Source of the DNA: Campylobacterota bacterium | GTDB lineage: Bacteria > Campylobacterota > Campylobacteria > Campylobacterales > JAADDG01 | Assembly: GCA_013154075.1 (NCBI GenBank) | Contig: JAADDG010000199.1 | Location: 1-18,474, forward strand | Direction: 5' to 3' | Length of the DNA stretch: 18,474 nucleotides | In this document: positions 6,738 to 14,382 of the stretch, in pieces | Layout of the letters: the number at the start of each line of letters is the position of its first letter | Position numbering within the stretch: position 1 is the first letter of the stretch | Program-made: the position numbers and the translations under genes | The notes under the pieces: model-generated | What the model was told of the DNA's origin: nothing | Seen by the model: the letters and a program-made list of their open reading frames with translations, nothing else | Databases searched by the model: none

Positions 6738-7001
6738 ATGAATAGAAAGATCGTCCTAAATATACTCGATTTTTTATTGGGTGTATCTTGGGCGGTCGTC
6801 CTTTTGGGCGCTTTTTTACTCTTTAGCACCTTCTGGGCTTTTGGAATCCTTACCGCCGTTTTGGCCTCTTTTTTCGGTATGATATTGGGATTTATTCTCG
6901 TAGCGCTATTTGAATCTCTAAAAGCCATACTCGAAAACAGTGACGAAATCAAACAACAAACCGCTCTTTTAGAAGAGATTATAAAAAAACTGGATAAGTG
7001 A
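6738..7001 (+). CDS. Small two-helix membrane protein linked to atpB
   Basis: An 87-aa inner-membrane protein of unassigned function. Two hydrophobic helices lie at about 10-34 and 36-59, joined by a very short turn. A charged C-terminal tail (about 60-87) reads as a short coiled coil with KQQTALLEEIIKKL. I recall a comparable small membrane protein gene directly after atpB in Campylobacter jejuni (Cj1203c), so linkage to atpB may be conserved. It could be an assembly or stability factor for F0, playing the part AtpI plays elsewhere, but it is shorter than AtpI and that role is inference. Its ATG comes five bases after the atpB stop with no strong ribosome site, which suggests translational coupling. 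It overlaps the next gene by four bases (GTGA). Confidence 0.8.
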   Translation: MNRKIVLNILDFLLGVSWAVVLLGAFLLFSTFWAFGILTAVLASFFGMILGFILVALFESLKAILENSDEIKQQTALLEEIIKKLDK

Positions 7002-7549
7002 AAAGCTATTTTATAACCGATCCTAAATATTATCAAGATACAGACTCCTTCGAAAGATATCTTCGCCAAGTTTACACCTACAAAAAACCCTCTTTTGCAG
7101 CATTTAGAGATAAAAAAAACAAAAATTTCGAACTTTTTGCCGAAAAATTTGTTAAAATTTCAAAATATTTTCAAATAGAAAAAGTATTGATAAACAAAGA
7201 GATAGAAATAGCAAAAAACCTCAAAGCCGACGGAGTCCATTTAACCTCTTTGCAATTTGACAAAATAAAATATGCAAAAGATTTAGGGCTATTCGTAATT
7301 ATAAGCACCCACTCCAAAGAGGAAGCCAAAAGAGCCAAAGAGCTCGGAGCGGACGCAATTACGTACAGTCCCATATTTCCGACTCCCGGCAAAGGAACTC
7401 CTAAAGGAACAGAGGATTTAAAAGCTCTATTGAAAACAATAAAAATAAAATGCTTTGCATTAGGCGGAATCGTAAGCGATAAAGAGGTCGAACTTTGCAA
7501 AGAGTGCGGCTGCTACGGTTTCGCATCCATAAGATATTTCGTCAAATAA
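6998..7549 (+). CDS. ThiE/TenI-family protein, divergent
   Basis: A 183-aa TIM-barrel protein of the thiamine-phosphate synthase/TenI family, shorter than typical ThiE (about 210). Recognisable blocks are ITDPKYY near the start, ADGVHL at 77-82, STHSKEEAKRAKELGADAI at 103-121, SPIFPTPGKG at 124-133 and ALGGI at 154-158. By eye, Arg37, Lys39, Asn66 and Lys132 match ThiE substrate contacts. The aspartate expected after that Asn is Lys67, the HLGQED block is HLTSLQFD, and the Gln of QLREK is Ala. It may therefore be TenI-like, a degenerate ThiE, or a paralogue with another substrate. The start is GTG at 6998, overlapping the stop of the small membrane protein as GTGA. A diguanylate cyclase gene follows after 18 bases. 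Confidence 0.8.
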   Translation: MKSYFITDPKYYQDTDSFERYLRQVYTYKKPSFAAFRDKKNKNFELFAEKFVKISKYFQIEKVLINKEIEIAKNLKADGVHLTSLQFDKIKYAKDLGLFVIISTHSKEEAKRAKELGADAITYSPIFPTPGKGTPKGTEDLKALLKTIKIKCFALGGIVSDKEVELCKECGCYGFASIRYFVK

Positions 7550-7567
7550 TCCCTTAAAGTAAGATTC

Positions 7568-9739
7568 ATGAAGTTTCTAAAAATAGACAGTATAGCCAAA
7601 AATTTGCTGCTTAGCATTTTCATTATGCTAACGATAGTCCTTGCGGTATTCGGAAGCTGGTGGGTATATAAGAAATTCGATTTTTTCCACCAAGAGAGTG
7701 AAAGAATCAAAAAAGAGGATATAGAATCAAAAAAGAAACTTTTAAAAGAAGAGATAGAAAAACTATCTTTGCAACTAAACTACGAAAAGAAACTCGCTCG
7801 ACAACAAATACTCTCCAATATAAAATATTGTGCTAAAGAGGTTTACGATATCGTTTATTTTATTTACATGCAAAACAAAAATGAAAATACAGACTTTATC
7901 AAAAAACAAATAGCCTCCTTTTTAAAACAAAAATTCAAAAATAAAAAGCTGTTTGTTTTTGAAACGAATAACAACTTCAAACCGATAATCCTAAATATAG
8001 ATCCCTCATTAAACGATAAACCTCTATCCAAAATAAAAAACGAAAAAGAGGAATACCCCTTCGTAAACCTGGCTTTATCGATCAAAGAGAAGAAAAAGGG
8101 ATTTTACGATATCAATATCAAATTAAAAGATAAAATATTGCACCTAAAAACCTACAACATCTATTTTTCTCCCTTAGGATGGAACATAGGATGTGCCGAA
8201 AACAAAGATAAAATAAAAGAGATTGTAAAAAACCGTCTAATAGAGCGATACAAAAACACAAAAGAGGATACCAAAACCTTATGTAACGTATCTTTGCTCG
8301 AATTATACAACATAAAAGGCGGAAAAAACTTCGCTAAATACATTATTCAAAAAAACAAGCCGAGACTAAAAAACAGCTTTATATCGGACAACCTAAAAGA
8401 TGCAAAGGGTGTCGAAATAGCGAAAAAATATTTAAAAGATCTAAGAGAAAAGAAAGAAAGCTTTTTCATAGAGCATATAAAAACTAAAGAGGGAGAGATA
8501 GCCTCTAAACTAATCTATTATAAACTCCTGCCCGAGTGGAACTGGATCATCGGAGGAACAATATGTCTTGCTCAACTCGAAAAGACTATTCAATATCAAG
8601 AGATGCTGCTTAGAGAATATATCATAAACAAATCGATAAAATTCGCATTGGTATTTGGATTCGCCCTTTTAATATCTTTTCTTGTAGCAAAATATTTTTC
8701 AAAAAAGATCCAAAACAGTTTCGAGACTTTCAACGACTTTTTCCAAAAAGCCGCAAAAACTTTCGTAAAAATAGATCCCAGAAAATTCTATTTTAAAGAA
8801 TTTAAAGATATGGCAAAATCGGCAAATAGAATGATAGAGGAATATAAAAAGGCAAAAAGAGAGCTCGAGTTCTCTCAACAATATCTTCAACTAATGCTTG
8901 ACACCCAAGAGAGTATCGTAATAGTTACAAACTCTCATCTAATAAGTGCGAACAAATCCTTCTATAAGTTCTTCGGATTTAAAGATTACGAAGATTTCAA
9001 CAAAAAACACGACTGTATATGCGAATTTTTCGTAAACAAAGGGGACGAATATATCACTCGAAAGATAAACGGGGAAGCGTGGTTTAGATACGTCTATAAA
9101 CACCCCGAAACCATTCATAAAGTGGTTATGAAAAAGGGCGACAAAGAGCACGTATTCGTACTAACTTCACAAAAAATGGACTACATAGGAGAAGAGAGAT
9201 ATGTAGTGGTGTTTACCGATATTACGGAAGTTGAAAAACAGAGAAAAAATTTCCAGCTTGTAGCCACTACGGATCCTTTGATAAAAATATCAAACAGACT
9301 CAAATTCGACTCCACACTCGATAAAGAGATAGAGAATTTCAAAAAAAATAAAAAACCTTTTTCATTAATCTTTTTCGATATAGATCATTTCAAATCCATA
9401 AACGATAAATACGGCCACAAAACGGGAGATAAAATCTTAATAGAGCTTGCGAAACTTGTCTCCTCGATTATCAGAAAGAGCGATACGTTCGCAAGATGGG
9501 GCGGAGAGGAGTTTGCCATCATACTTCCGGGAGCCGATATAAAAAAAGCTTACGAGATAGCCGAAAAAATCAGAAAAGAGATAGAAAAACACGATTTTAA
9601 TTTCGAAGGCAAAGTAACATGCAGTTTCGGCGTAACTCAAGTAAAAGAAGCAGATACCGCCACATCCATCATAACCAGAGTGGACGAAGCTCTATATGAA
9701 GCCAAAAGAAGCGGAAGAAACAGGGTAGTTAAAATATAG
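7568..9739 (+). CDS. Membrane diguanylate cyclase: Cache sensor, PAS, GGDEF
   Basis: A 723-aa inner-membrane sensor that should make cyclic di-GMP. Order of parts: TM1 at about 13-35; a periplasmic sensor of about 320 residues at 36-356 with two Cache-like halves (WNIGCA at 205-210 and WNWIIGG at 324-330); TM2 at about 357-377; a linker that may be a divergent HAMP; PAS at about 440-555; GGDEF at about 560-722. The active site is GGEEF at 645-649, with Asp604 in FDIDHFKSIN as metal ligand. The product-inhibition site RxxD is present as Arg636-Asp639. There is no EAL or HD-GYP domain. The usual DxLTGLxNR entry is altered to DPLIKISNR, yet the catalytic core is intact. The start ATG has only a weak ribosome site and follows the ThiE-like gene by 18 bases. 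Confidence 0.93.
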   Translation: MKFLKIDSIAKNLLLSIFIMLTIVLAVFGSWWVYKKFDFFHQESERIKKEDIESKKKLLKEEIEKLSLQLNYEKKLARQQILSNIKYCAKEVYDIVYFIYMQNKNENTDFIKKQIASFLKQKFKNKKLFVFETNNNFKPIILNIDPSLNDKPLSKIKNEKEEYPFVNLALSIKEKKKGFYDINIKLKDKILHLKTYNIYFSPLGWNIGCAENKDKIKEIVKNRLIERYKNTKEDTKTLCNVSLLELYNIKGGKNFAKYIIQKNKPRLKNSFISDNLKDAKGVEIAKKYLKDLREKKESFFIEHIKTKEGEIASKLIYYKLLPEWNWIIGGTICLAQLEKTIQYQEMLLREYIINKSIKFALVFGFALLISFLVAKYFSKKIQNSFETFNDFFQKAAKTFVKIDPRKFYFKEFKDMAKSANRMIEEYKKAKRELEFSQQYLQLMLDTQESIVIVTNSHLISANKSFYKFFGFKDYEDFNKKHDCICEFFVNKGDEYITRKINGEAWFRYVYKHPETIHKVVMKKGDKEHVFVLTSQKMDYIGEERYVVVFTDITEVEKQRKNFQLVATTDPLIKISNRLKFDSTLDKEIENFKKNKKPFSLIFFDIDHFKSINDKYGHKTGDKILIELAKLVSSIIRKSDTFARWGGEEFAIILPGADIKKAYEIAEKIRKEIEKHDFNFEGKVTCSFGVTQVKEADTATSIITRVDEALYEAKRSGRNRVVKI

Positions 9740-9769
9740 TTTTTTATTAGTTTTAAATGAAAAAGGAAG

Positions 9770-9775
9770 TAAAAT
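9770..9775 (+). promoter_or_regulatory. Candidate -10 box for the gatB operon
   Basis: TAAAAT lies 33 bases before the gatB ATG, with AAAAGG at 9791-9796 as ribosome site six bases from the ATG. The 63-bp gap after the diguanylate cyclase gene holds no terminator hairpin that I can see. This would be the only promoter before a nine-gene run. Confidence 0.4.
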
Positions 9776-9802
9776 TTCAAAAAAATTATAAAAAGGCGTT
9801 TT

Positions 9803-11227
9803 ATGTTTGAAGTTGTTATAGGTTTGGAAGTTCACGCTCAATTAAATACCAAAACGAAAATCTTCTGTTCTTGTCCCACAAGCTTCGGAGAAGAACCAAA
9901 TACCAATGTCTGCCCCGTATGTCTGGGACTGCCCGGAGCTTTGCCAGTTTTAAACGAAGAGGCGGTTAGAAAAGCCATTAGCTTCGGATACGCTATAAAT
10001 GCCACTGTAAATAAAAAATCGATTTTCAATAGGAAAAATTACTTCTATCCCGATCTTCCCAAAGGCTATCAAATAAGCCAATTCGAGATTCCCATAGTCG
10101 AAAACGGAGAGCTTTTCATCACCCTAAAAGACGGTAAAACGAAAAGAATAGGCATCACAAGAGCTCATCTTGAAGAGGACGCGGGTAAAAATATCCACCA
10201 CGGAAACGAAAGCTACGTAGATCTAAACAGAGCCGGAACTCCTCTTTTGGAGATAGTAAGCGAACCGGATATGAGAAGCGCGGAAGAAGCGGTGGAGTAT
10301 CTGAAAAAACTTCACGCAATCGTTAGATATCTTGATATCAGCGATGCGAATATGCAAGAAGGCTCTTTTAGATGCGACGTAAACCTCTCCATTAGACCAA
10401 AAGGGGACGATAAATTTTATACAAGAGTGGAGATAAAGAATCTAAACTCTTTTAGATTTATCCAAAAAGCAATAGAGTATGAAGTGGAAAGACAGATAGA
10501 AGCGTGGGAAGACGGCACCTATGAAGAGGAAGTGGTACAAGAGACAAGACTGTTCGATACCAAAACTTTCGAGACAAAAAGCATGAGAGGCAAAGAGGAT
10601 AGCGCCGAGTATAGATATTTTCCAGAACCTGACCTCCTTCCGGTTATTCTAACCGAAGAGATGCTTGAAAGCGGCAAAAATATCCCCGAACTTCCCGACG
10701 AGAAAAAAGAGAGATTCGTAAAAGATTATAAAATCAAAGAGTACGACGCCACCGTAATCACCGCATCCGTAGAGATGGCGAGATTTTTCGAAGAGATGAT
10801 CGATGAGGGAGCATCTCCTAAACTTGCCGTAAACTGGCTTACGGTAGAGCTTGTAGGGAGATTAAAGGGAGAGCCTATAGAAAAATCTCCGGTAAACGCC
10901 AAAAAACTCGCCTCCTTGGTAAAAAGGATAGAAGACTCCACAATAAGCGGCAAGGGAGCAAAAGAGGTTTTGGATCACTTGATGGAAAATGATATCGAAG
11001 TGGATGAGGCGATAGAGAAACTCGGAGTAAAACAGGTAAGCGACGACGGAGCCATTTTGGCGATGATAGACGAGATACTCTCCAAAAACGCCGACAAAGT
11101 CGAAGAGTATAAAGCAGGGAAAGAGAAACTTTTCGGATTCTTCGTAGGTCAAGTTATGAAAGCGAGTAAAGGAAGCGCAAATCCGCAGCTTGTAAACAAG
11201 CTTCTTAAAGAGAGACTGAGCAGTTGA
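9803..11227 (+). CDS. gatB: Asp-tRNA(Asn)/Glu-tRNA(Gln) amidotransferase subunit B
   Basis: GatB is the kinase/tRNA-binding subunit of GatCAB, which converts mischarged Glu-tRNA(Gln) and Asp-tRNA(Asn) to the correct amidated forms. The 474-aa length is typical. The start MFEVVIGLEVHAQLNTKTK is canonical. A four-cysteine cluster (C22, C24, C37, C40 in CSC and CPVC) is the conserved structural metal site. RAHLEEDAGK at 120-129 and DLNRAGTPLLEIVSEPD are catalytic-domain hallmarks. The C-terminal tail from about 330 is the helical YqeY-like tRNA-binding part. The ATG has AAAAGG six bases upstream. Its stop overlaps the TTG start of the channel gene (TTGA). gatA and gatC are not in the window. Confidence 0.97.
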   Translation: MFEVVIGLEVHAQLNTKTKIFCSCPTSFGEEPNTNVCPVCLGLPGALPVLNEEAVRKAISFGYAINATVNKKSIFNRKNYFYPDLPKGYQISQFEIPIVENGELFITLKDGKTKRIGITRAHLEEDAGKNIHHGNESYVDLNRAGTPLLEIVSEPDMRSAEEAVEYLKKLHAIVRYLDISDANMQEGSFRCDVNLSIRPKGDDKFYTRVEIKNLNSFRFIQKAIEYEVERQIEAWEDGTYEEEVVQETRLFDTKTFETKSMRGKEDSAEYRYFPEPDLLPVILTEEMLESGKNIPELPDEKKERFVKDYKIKEYDATVITASVEMARFFEEMIDEGASPKLAVNWLTVELVGRLKGEPIEKSPVNAKKLASLVKRIEDSTISGKGAKEVLDHLMENDIEVDEAIEKLGVKQVSDDGAILAMIDEILSKNADKVEEYKAGKEKLFGFFVGQVMKASKGSANPQLVNKLLKERLSS

Positions 11228-12804
11228 ACAAACTCACCTCTCTCTTGATCAATCTTGCCTTCTTTCTCGAAGGCAGCACCCGCTACAAAAAAATAAAACA
11301 GTTTTTTTACAACCTCTTAGAAAACGAACACTACAAATACAAAAAATATTTCGACTATATGATGATGTTCATCATCATAAGTTCCATCACAATCATCATA
11401 GAAGAGGTGGATCACCCGATCTATTACTGGCTAAATATTTACGATATCTATATAGTAACCACAATATTTATCGCCGAATATCTGCTAAGATTATGGGTAT
11501 CGGATGACAGACGCAAAATCGTTATAGAAGAGTTTGAAAACTCCGTATTCTTAGGCACTCAATTCAATACAAAAAGGGTTCTAAAAAGAATTTGGCTCTC
11601 AATCAAAGATTACATCCTATCACCCTTCGCCATTATCGATCTGCTTGCGATTTTACCGGCATACAGAGAGATAAGAATACTTAGAATATTCGTTCTTTTT
11701 AGAGCCTTTAAGATGTTTAGATACTCCAAAAACACCATCCAGTTTTTGGAGGTTATCACAAGCAAAAAAACGGAACTTACCATCCTATTTTTACTCGTTT
11801 TGTTTATCGTATTTATAAGCGGAGTTAGTCTATACGTATTCGAAGCTAAGACAAATCCAAACGTCCATACTCTGTTGGATGCGTTTTATTGGGCTTTCGT
11901 AACCATCTCTACCGTCGGATACGGAGATATAACGCCTCAATCGAACGAAGCGAGAGTTTTTACGATCATCATCATTCTATCGGGACTCGGATTAATTTCG
12001 TTCTTTACTTCAATAATCGTCTCATCCTTTACGGAAAAGATAGACGAAATAAAAGAGGCAAAAACATTAACCAAAATAGATAGATTAAGCTACTATTATC
12101 TAATCTGCGGATATAGCCATCTTGCCGAACTGCTTGCGCAAAAACTGAAAAACGAAAAAAAACCTTTCGTAATTTTGGAAAACGATCCCGACAAGTTCGA
12201 AGAGATTCAAAAAAGAGGATATCTTTGTATCAAAGAGGACGCTTCGAAAAAAGAGGTTTTGGAAAAAATTCAACTAAAAGAGAAAGTAAAAGCGGTGGTG
12301 TGTCTGGCACAAGACGACATTCACAATATTTTCATAGCTTTGAATATAAGAAGTATTTCAAAAAGCATCCCTATCATTTCAAGAACCTTTAGTAAAAACT
12401 CCTACAAAAAATTAGAGCTCGCCGGAGTGGATTATATAGTATCTCCCTATCAGACGGCGGGATTGATGGCGTCAAAAATCATAACCCAGCCGATTGCGGT
12501 GGAAGCTATATCGGATATTCTATCCAAAAAGAAAAACGCCGTATGCGACGAAGTGGAAGTTTTGAAAAACTCTTTTATAGAAAACAAAAGAATCAAAGAT
12601 ATAGAACTCGACAAATACAAACTCATTCTTTTAGGAGTTAGAAGAATCGATGAAAACGGCAAAAAATTCTATTTCAATCCAAAAGACGACTTTGTCTTAA
12701 AAGAGGGAGATCTTTTGATAATTATGGGTTATAGCATTAGCGTATCGTATTTTAAATCATTAGTTATAGAGAGCAGTCTAAAGTATGCAAGATTCAGAAA
12801 ATAA
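11224..12804 (+). CDS. Voltage-sensor-type K+ channel with C-terminal RCK domain
   Basis: A 526-aa potassium channel. The membrane part has six helices: S1 about 43-60, S2 70-90, S3 131-146, S4 148-169, S5 183-207 and S6 243-268. S4 carries basic residues every third position (R148, R151, R154, R160, K163, R166). The pore has the K+ filter TVGYGD at 230-235. An RCK/TrkA-N domain follows (about 291-420) whose nucleotide motif is CGYSHLAE, lacking the second and third glycines of GxGxxG, as in MthK (CGWSEST). A TrkA-C domain spans about 440-505. The MthK Ca2+ glutamates are not evident: the matching stretch reads ISRTFSKNS. The TTG start at 11224 overlaps the gatB stop by four bases. The 3' end overlaps the next RCK gene by 20 bases. 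Expected role: gated K+ flux at the inner membrane. Confidence 0.93.
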   Translation: MNKLTSLLINLAFFLEGSTRYKKIKQFFYNLLENEHYKYKKYFDYMMMFIIISSITIIIEEVDHPIYYWLNIYDIYIVTTIFIAEYLLRLWVSDDRRKIVIEEFENSVFLGTQFNTKRVLKRIWLSIKDYILSPFAIIDLLAILPAYREIRILRIFVLFRAFKMFRYSKNTIQFLEVITSKKTELTILFLLVLFIVFISGVSLYVFEAKTNPNVHTLLDAFYWAFVTISTVGYGDITPQSNEARVFTIIIILSGLGLISFFTSIIVSSFTEKIDEIKEAKTLTKIDRLSYYYLICGYSHLAELLAQKLKNEKKPFVILENDPDKFEEIQKRGYLCIKEDASKKEVLEKIQLKEKVKAVVCLAQDDIHNIFIALNIRSISKSIPIISRTFSKNSYKKLELAGVDYIVSPYQTAGLMASKIITQPIAVEAISDILSKKKNAVCDEVEVLKNSFIENKRIKDIELDKYKLILLGVRRIDENGKKFYFNPKDDFVLKEGDLLIIMGYSISVSYFKSLVIESSLKYARFRK

Positions 12805-13489
12805 CATCCTTTTGATAGGATATGGAAGATACGGCGAAAAGATAGCCAGATTTTTCAACAAAGAAAACCTCTATATAGTGGAGATCAACGAAAAAAATCT
12901 CCAAAGAGCCAGACACGATAAATTCGAAAAGATATTTCTAATAGAGGTGGGAGACGACGAGACACTTTTGCAAATTCTATCTCAAAAGAAATTCGATTAT
13001 ATCTTTTGCGCACTCGATAACGAAGAAGAGAACGTCTTTTTCACCATCACCATAAAGACTTTTGAAAAAAATATCAAAATAATAGCGATATGCGAATCGA
13101 AAGAGAGCGAAAGAAAGCTAAAACTCGCCGGAGCCGATAAAGTGATAGATACGATGGAGGGAAGTGCGAGCAAAATATTTCATCTTATAGAAAAACCGGC
13201 CGTAATGGAAGCTATCGAAGAGATACTTTTCGAAGATGAGGATATCGACATAAGAGAGGTGGAAATCCCTAAAAACTCTTTTTTGGAAGGTAAATATATA
13301 AAAGATATCGATCTAAAAAAGGATTACAATCTCATTTTGATAGGAATCATAGACAAAGAGAGAGGAAACAATTTCGTCTTTATCACAAAAGGAATCAATC
13401 ACAAAATAGATGCCGAAGATATTTTGCTGATTATCGGATACAAAGAGGATATAAAAAGATTCATAAGGGATCTAAAGGAGAGGGAATGA
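12785..13489 (+). CDS. Free-standing RCK (TrkA-N/TrkA-C) regulatory protein
   Basis: A 234-aa soluble protein made only of an RCK unit. The Rossmann part (about 7-125) has an intact GYGRYG nucleotide motif at 12-17 and an acidic residue Glu33 after strand 2, as in NAD(H)-binding TrkA/KtrA proteins. TrkA-C covers about 155-222. It resembles the RCK region of the upstream channel throughout, for example PAVMEAIEEIL versus PIAVEAISDIL, then KNSF, KDI-L and ED/EGDILLIIGY-type stretches in the same order, which points to duplication. The probable role is to pair with the channel's own RCK domains in the gating ring and supply nucleotide sensing; this is inference. The ATG at 12785 lies inside the channel gene (20-base overlap), and the stop overlaps gpsA by four bases. 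Confidence 0.9.
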   Translation: MQDSENNILLIGYGRYGEKIARFFNKENLYIVEINEKNLQRARHDKFEKIFLIEVGDDETLLQILSQKKFDYIFCALDNEEENVFFTITIKTFEKNIKIIAICESKESERKLKLAGADKVIDTMEGSASKIFHLIEKPAVMEAIEEILFEDEDIDIREVEIPKNSFLEGKYIKDIDLKKDYNLILIGIIDKERGNNFVFITKGINHKIDAEDILLIIGYKEDIKRFIRDLKERE

Positions 13490-14382
13490 GCATAGCGGTA
13501 ATAGGAGCCGGAAAGTGGGGAGAGGCTTTGAGATTCGCCCTCTCCTACGAAAAAAAACAAGAAGTTTTCATAACCTCAAGAAAAAAGAGAGATATTGAAA
13601 ATTTCATACCTTTACAAGAAGCTTTGGAAAAAGAGTATCTTATCTTCGTCATTTCGGCTCAAGCCGCGGATGAATGGCTAAAGAGAAATTATCGATACAA
13701 AGAGGGGCAAAAAATCCTAATAGCCTCCAAAGGAATAGAGACAAAAAGCGGAAAATTTCTAAACGAAATCTTTGAAAAGTACCTTCCGAGAGAGAATCTC
13801 GCATACCTCACTGGCCCCTCTTTCGCAGCCGAAGTTATGAAAGCTCTTCCTACAGCCGTAGTCATAAACTCCTACTCCACACAGACAGCCAAAGAGTTCG
13901 CTTCATTTTTTCCTAAATTCATGAAAACCTACATAAGCGACGACGTAATAGGAGCGGAAATCTGCGGAGCATACAAAAACGTAATAGCCATAGCAAGCGG
14001 AATTTGCGACGGATTGGAGCTTGGCAACAACGCAAGAGCAAGCCTCATAGCCAGAGGACTTGTGGAGATGAATAGATTCGGCAAAAGCTTCAACGCCAAA
14101 GACGAGACATTTTTGGGTCTAAGCGGAGCTGGAGATCTATTCCTTACGGCAAGCAGCAAACTATCAAGAAACTATAGAGTCGGATTTATGCTTGCAAAAG
14201 GCAATAAACTTCCTCAAATTTTAGAGGAACTTGGAGAAGTGGCGGAAGGAGTCTACACCGCCGATGCGATAGAGAAAATATCGAAAGAAAAAAATATCTA
14301 CACACCTATCGCTTCTGAGGTTTGGCAGATTTTAAGGGGCAAATCCCCTCAAAAAAGTCTCGAAGAGCTGCTGGAAAGTTAG
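13486..14382 (+). CDS. gpsA: Glycerol-3-phosphate dehydrogenase [NAD(P)+]
   Basis: GpsA reduces dihydroxyacetone phosphate to sn-glycerol-3-phosphate, the backbone of phospholipids. The 298-aa length is at the short end of the family, as I recall for Campylobacterota. Motifs: nucleotide loop GAGKWG at 7-12; SKGIE at 81-85; LTGPSFAAEV at 108-117; catalytic Lys164 in GAYKNVIAIASG; substrate-contact NNARASLIARG at 181-191; and LSGAGDLFLTASS at 212-224. It overlaps the RCK gene by four bases (ATGA), with GGAGAGGGA just upstream as ribosome site. gatB and gpsA are neighbours in Campylobacter as I recall; here the two channel genes lie between them. The next gene starts on the base after its stop. 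Confidence 0.97.
   Translation: MSIAVIGAGKWGEALRFALSYEKKQEVFITSRKKRDIENFIPLQEALEKEYLIFVISAQAADEWLKRNYRYKEGQKILIASKGIETKSGKFLNEIFEKYLPRENLAYLTGPSFAAEVMKALPTAVVINSYSTQTAKEFASFFPKFMKTYISDDVIGAEICGAYKNVIAIASGICDGLELGNNARASLIARGLVEMNRFGKSFNAKDETFLGLSGAGDLFLTASSKLSRNYRVGFMLAKGNKLPQILEELGEVAEGVYTADAIEKISKEKNIYTPIASEVWQILRGKSPQKSLEELLES

Noticed and set aside
6671..7069. Minus-strand open frame of 132 codons opposite atpB end and the small membrane protein
   Set aside because: It is antisense to two well-supported genes, has no recognisable domain or ribosome site, and its Ser/Lys-rich translation is typical of a complement of hydrophobic coding sequence.
7171..7500. Minus-strand open frame of 109 codons opposite the ThiE-like gene
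   Set aside because: No domain, no promoter and complete overlap with a recognisable TIM-barrel protein on plus.
9740..9802. Possible terminator or small RNA between the diguanylate cyclase and gatB
   Set aside because: No stem-loop can be drawn; only AT-rich promoter-like sequence and a ribosome site are visible.
10862..11152. Minus-strand open frame inside gatB
   Set aside because: Phe- and Tyr-rich translation mirrors the Lys/Glu-rich GatB C-terminus; no independent signal.
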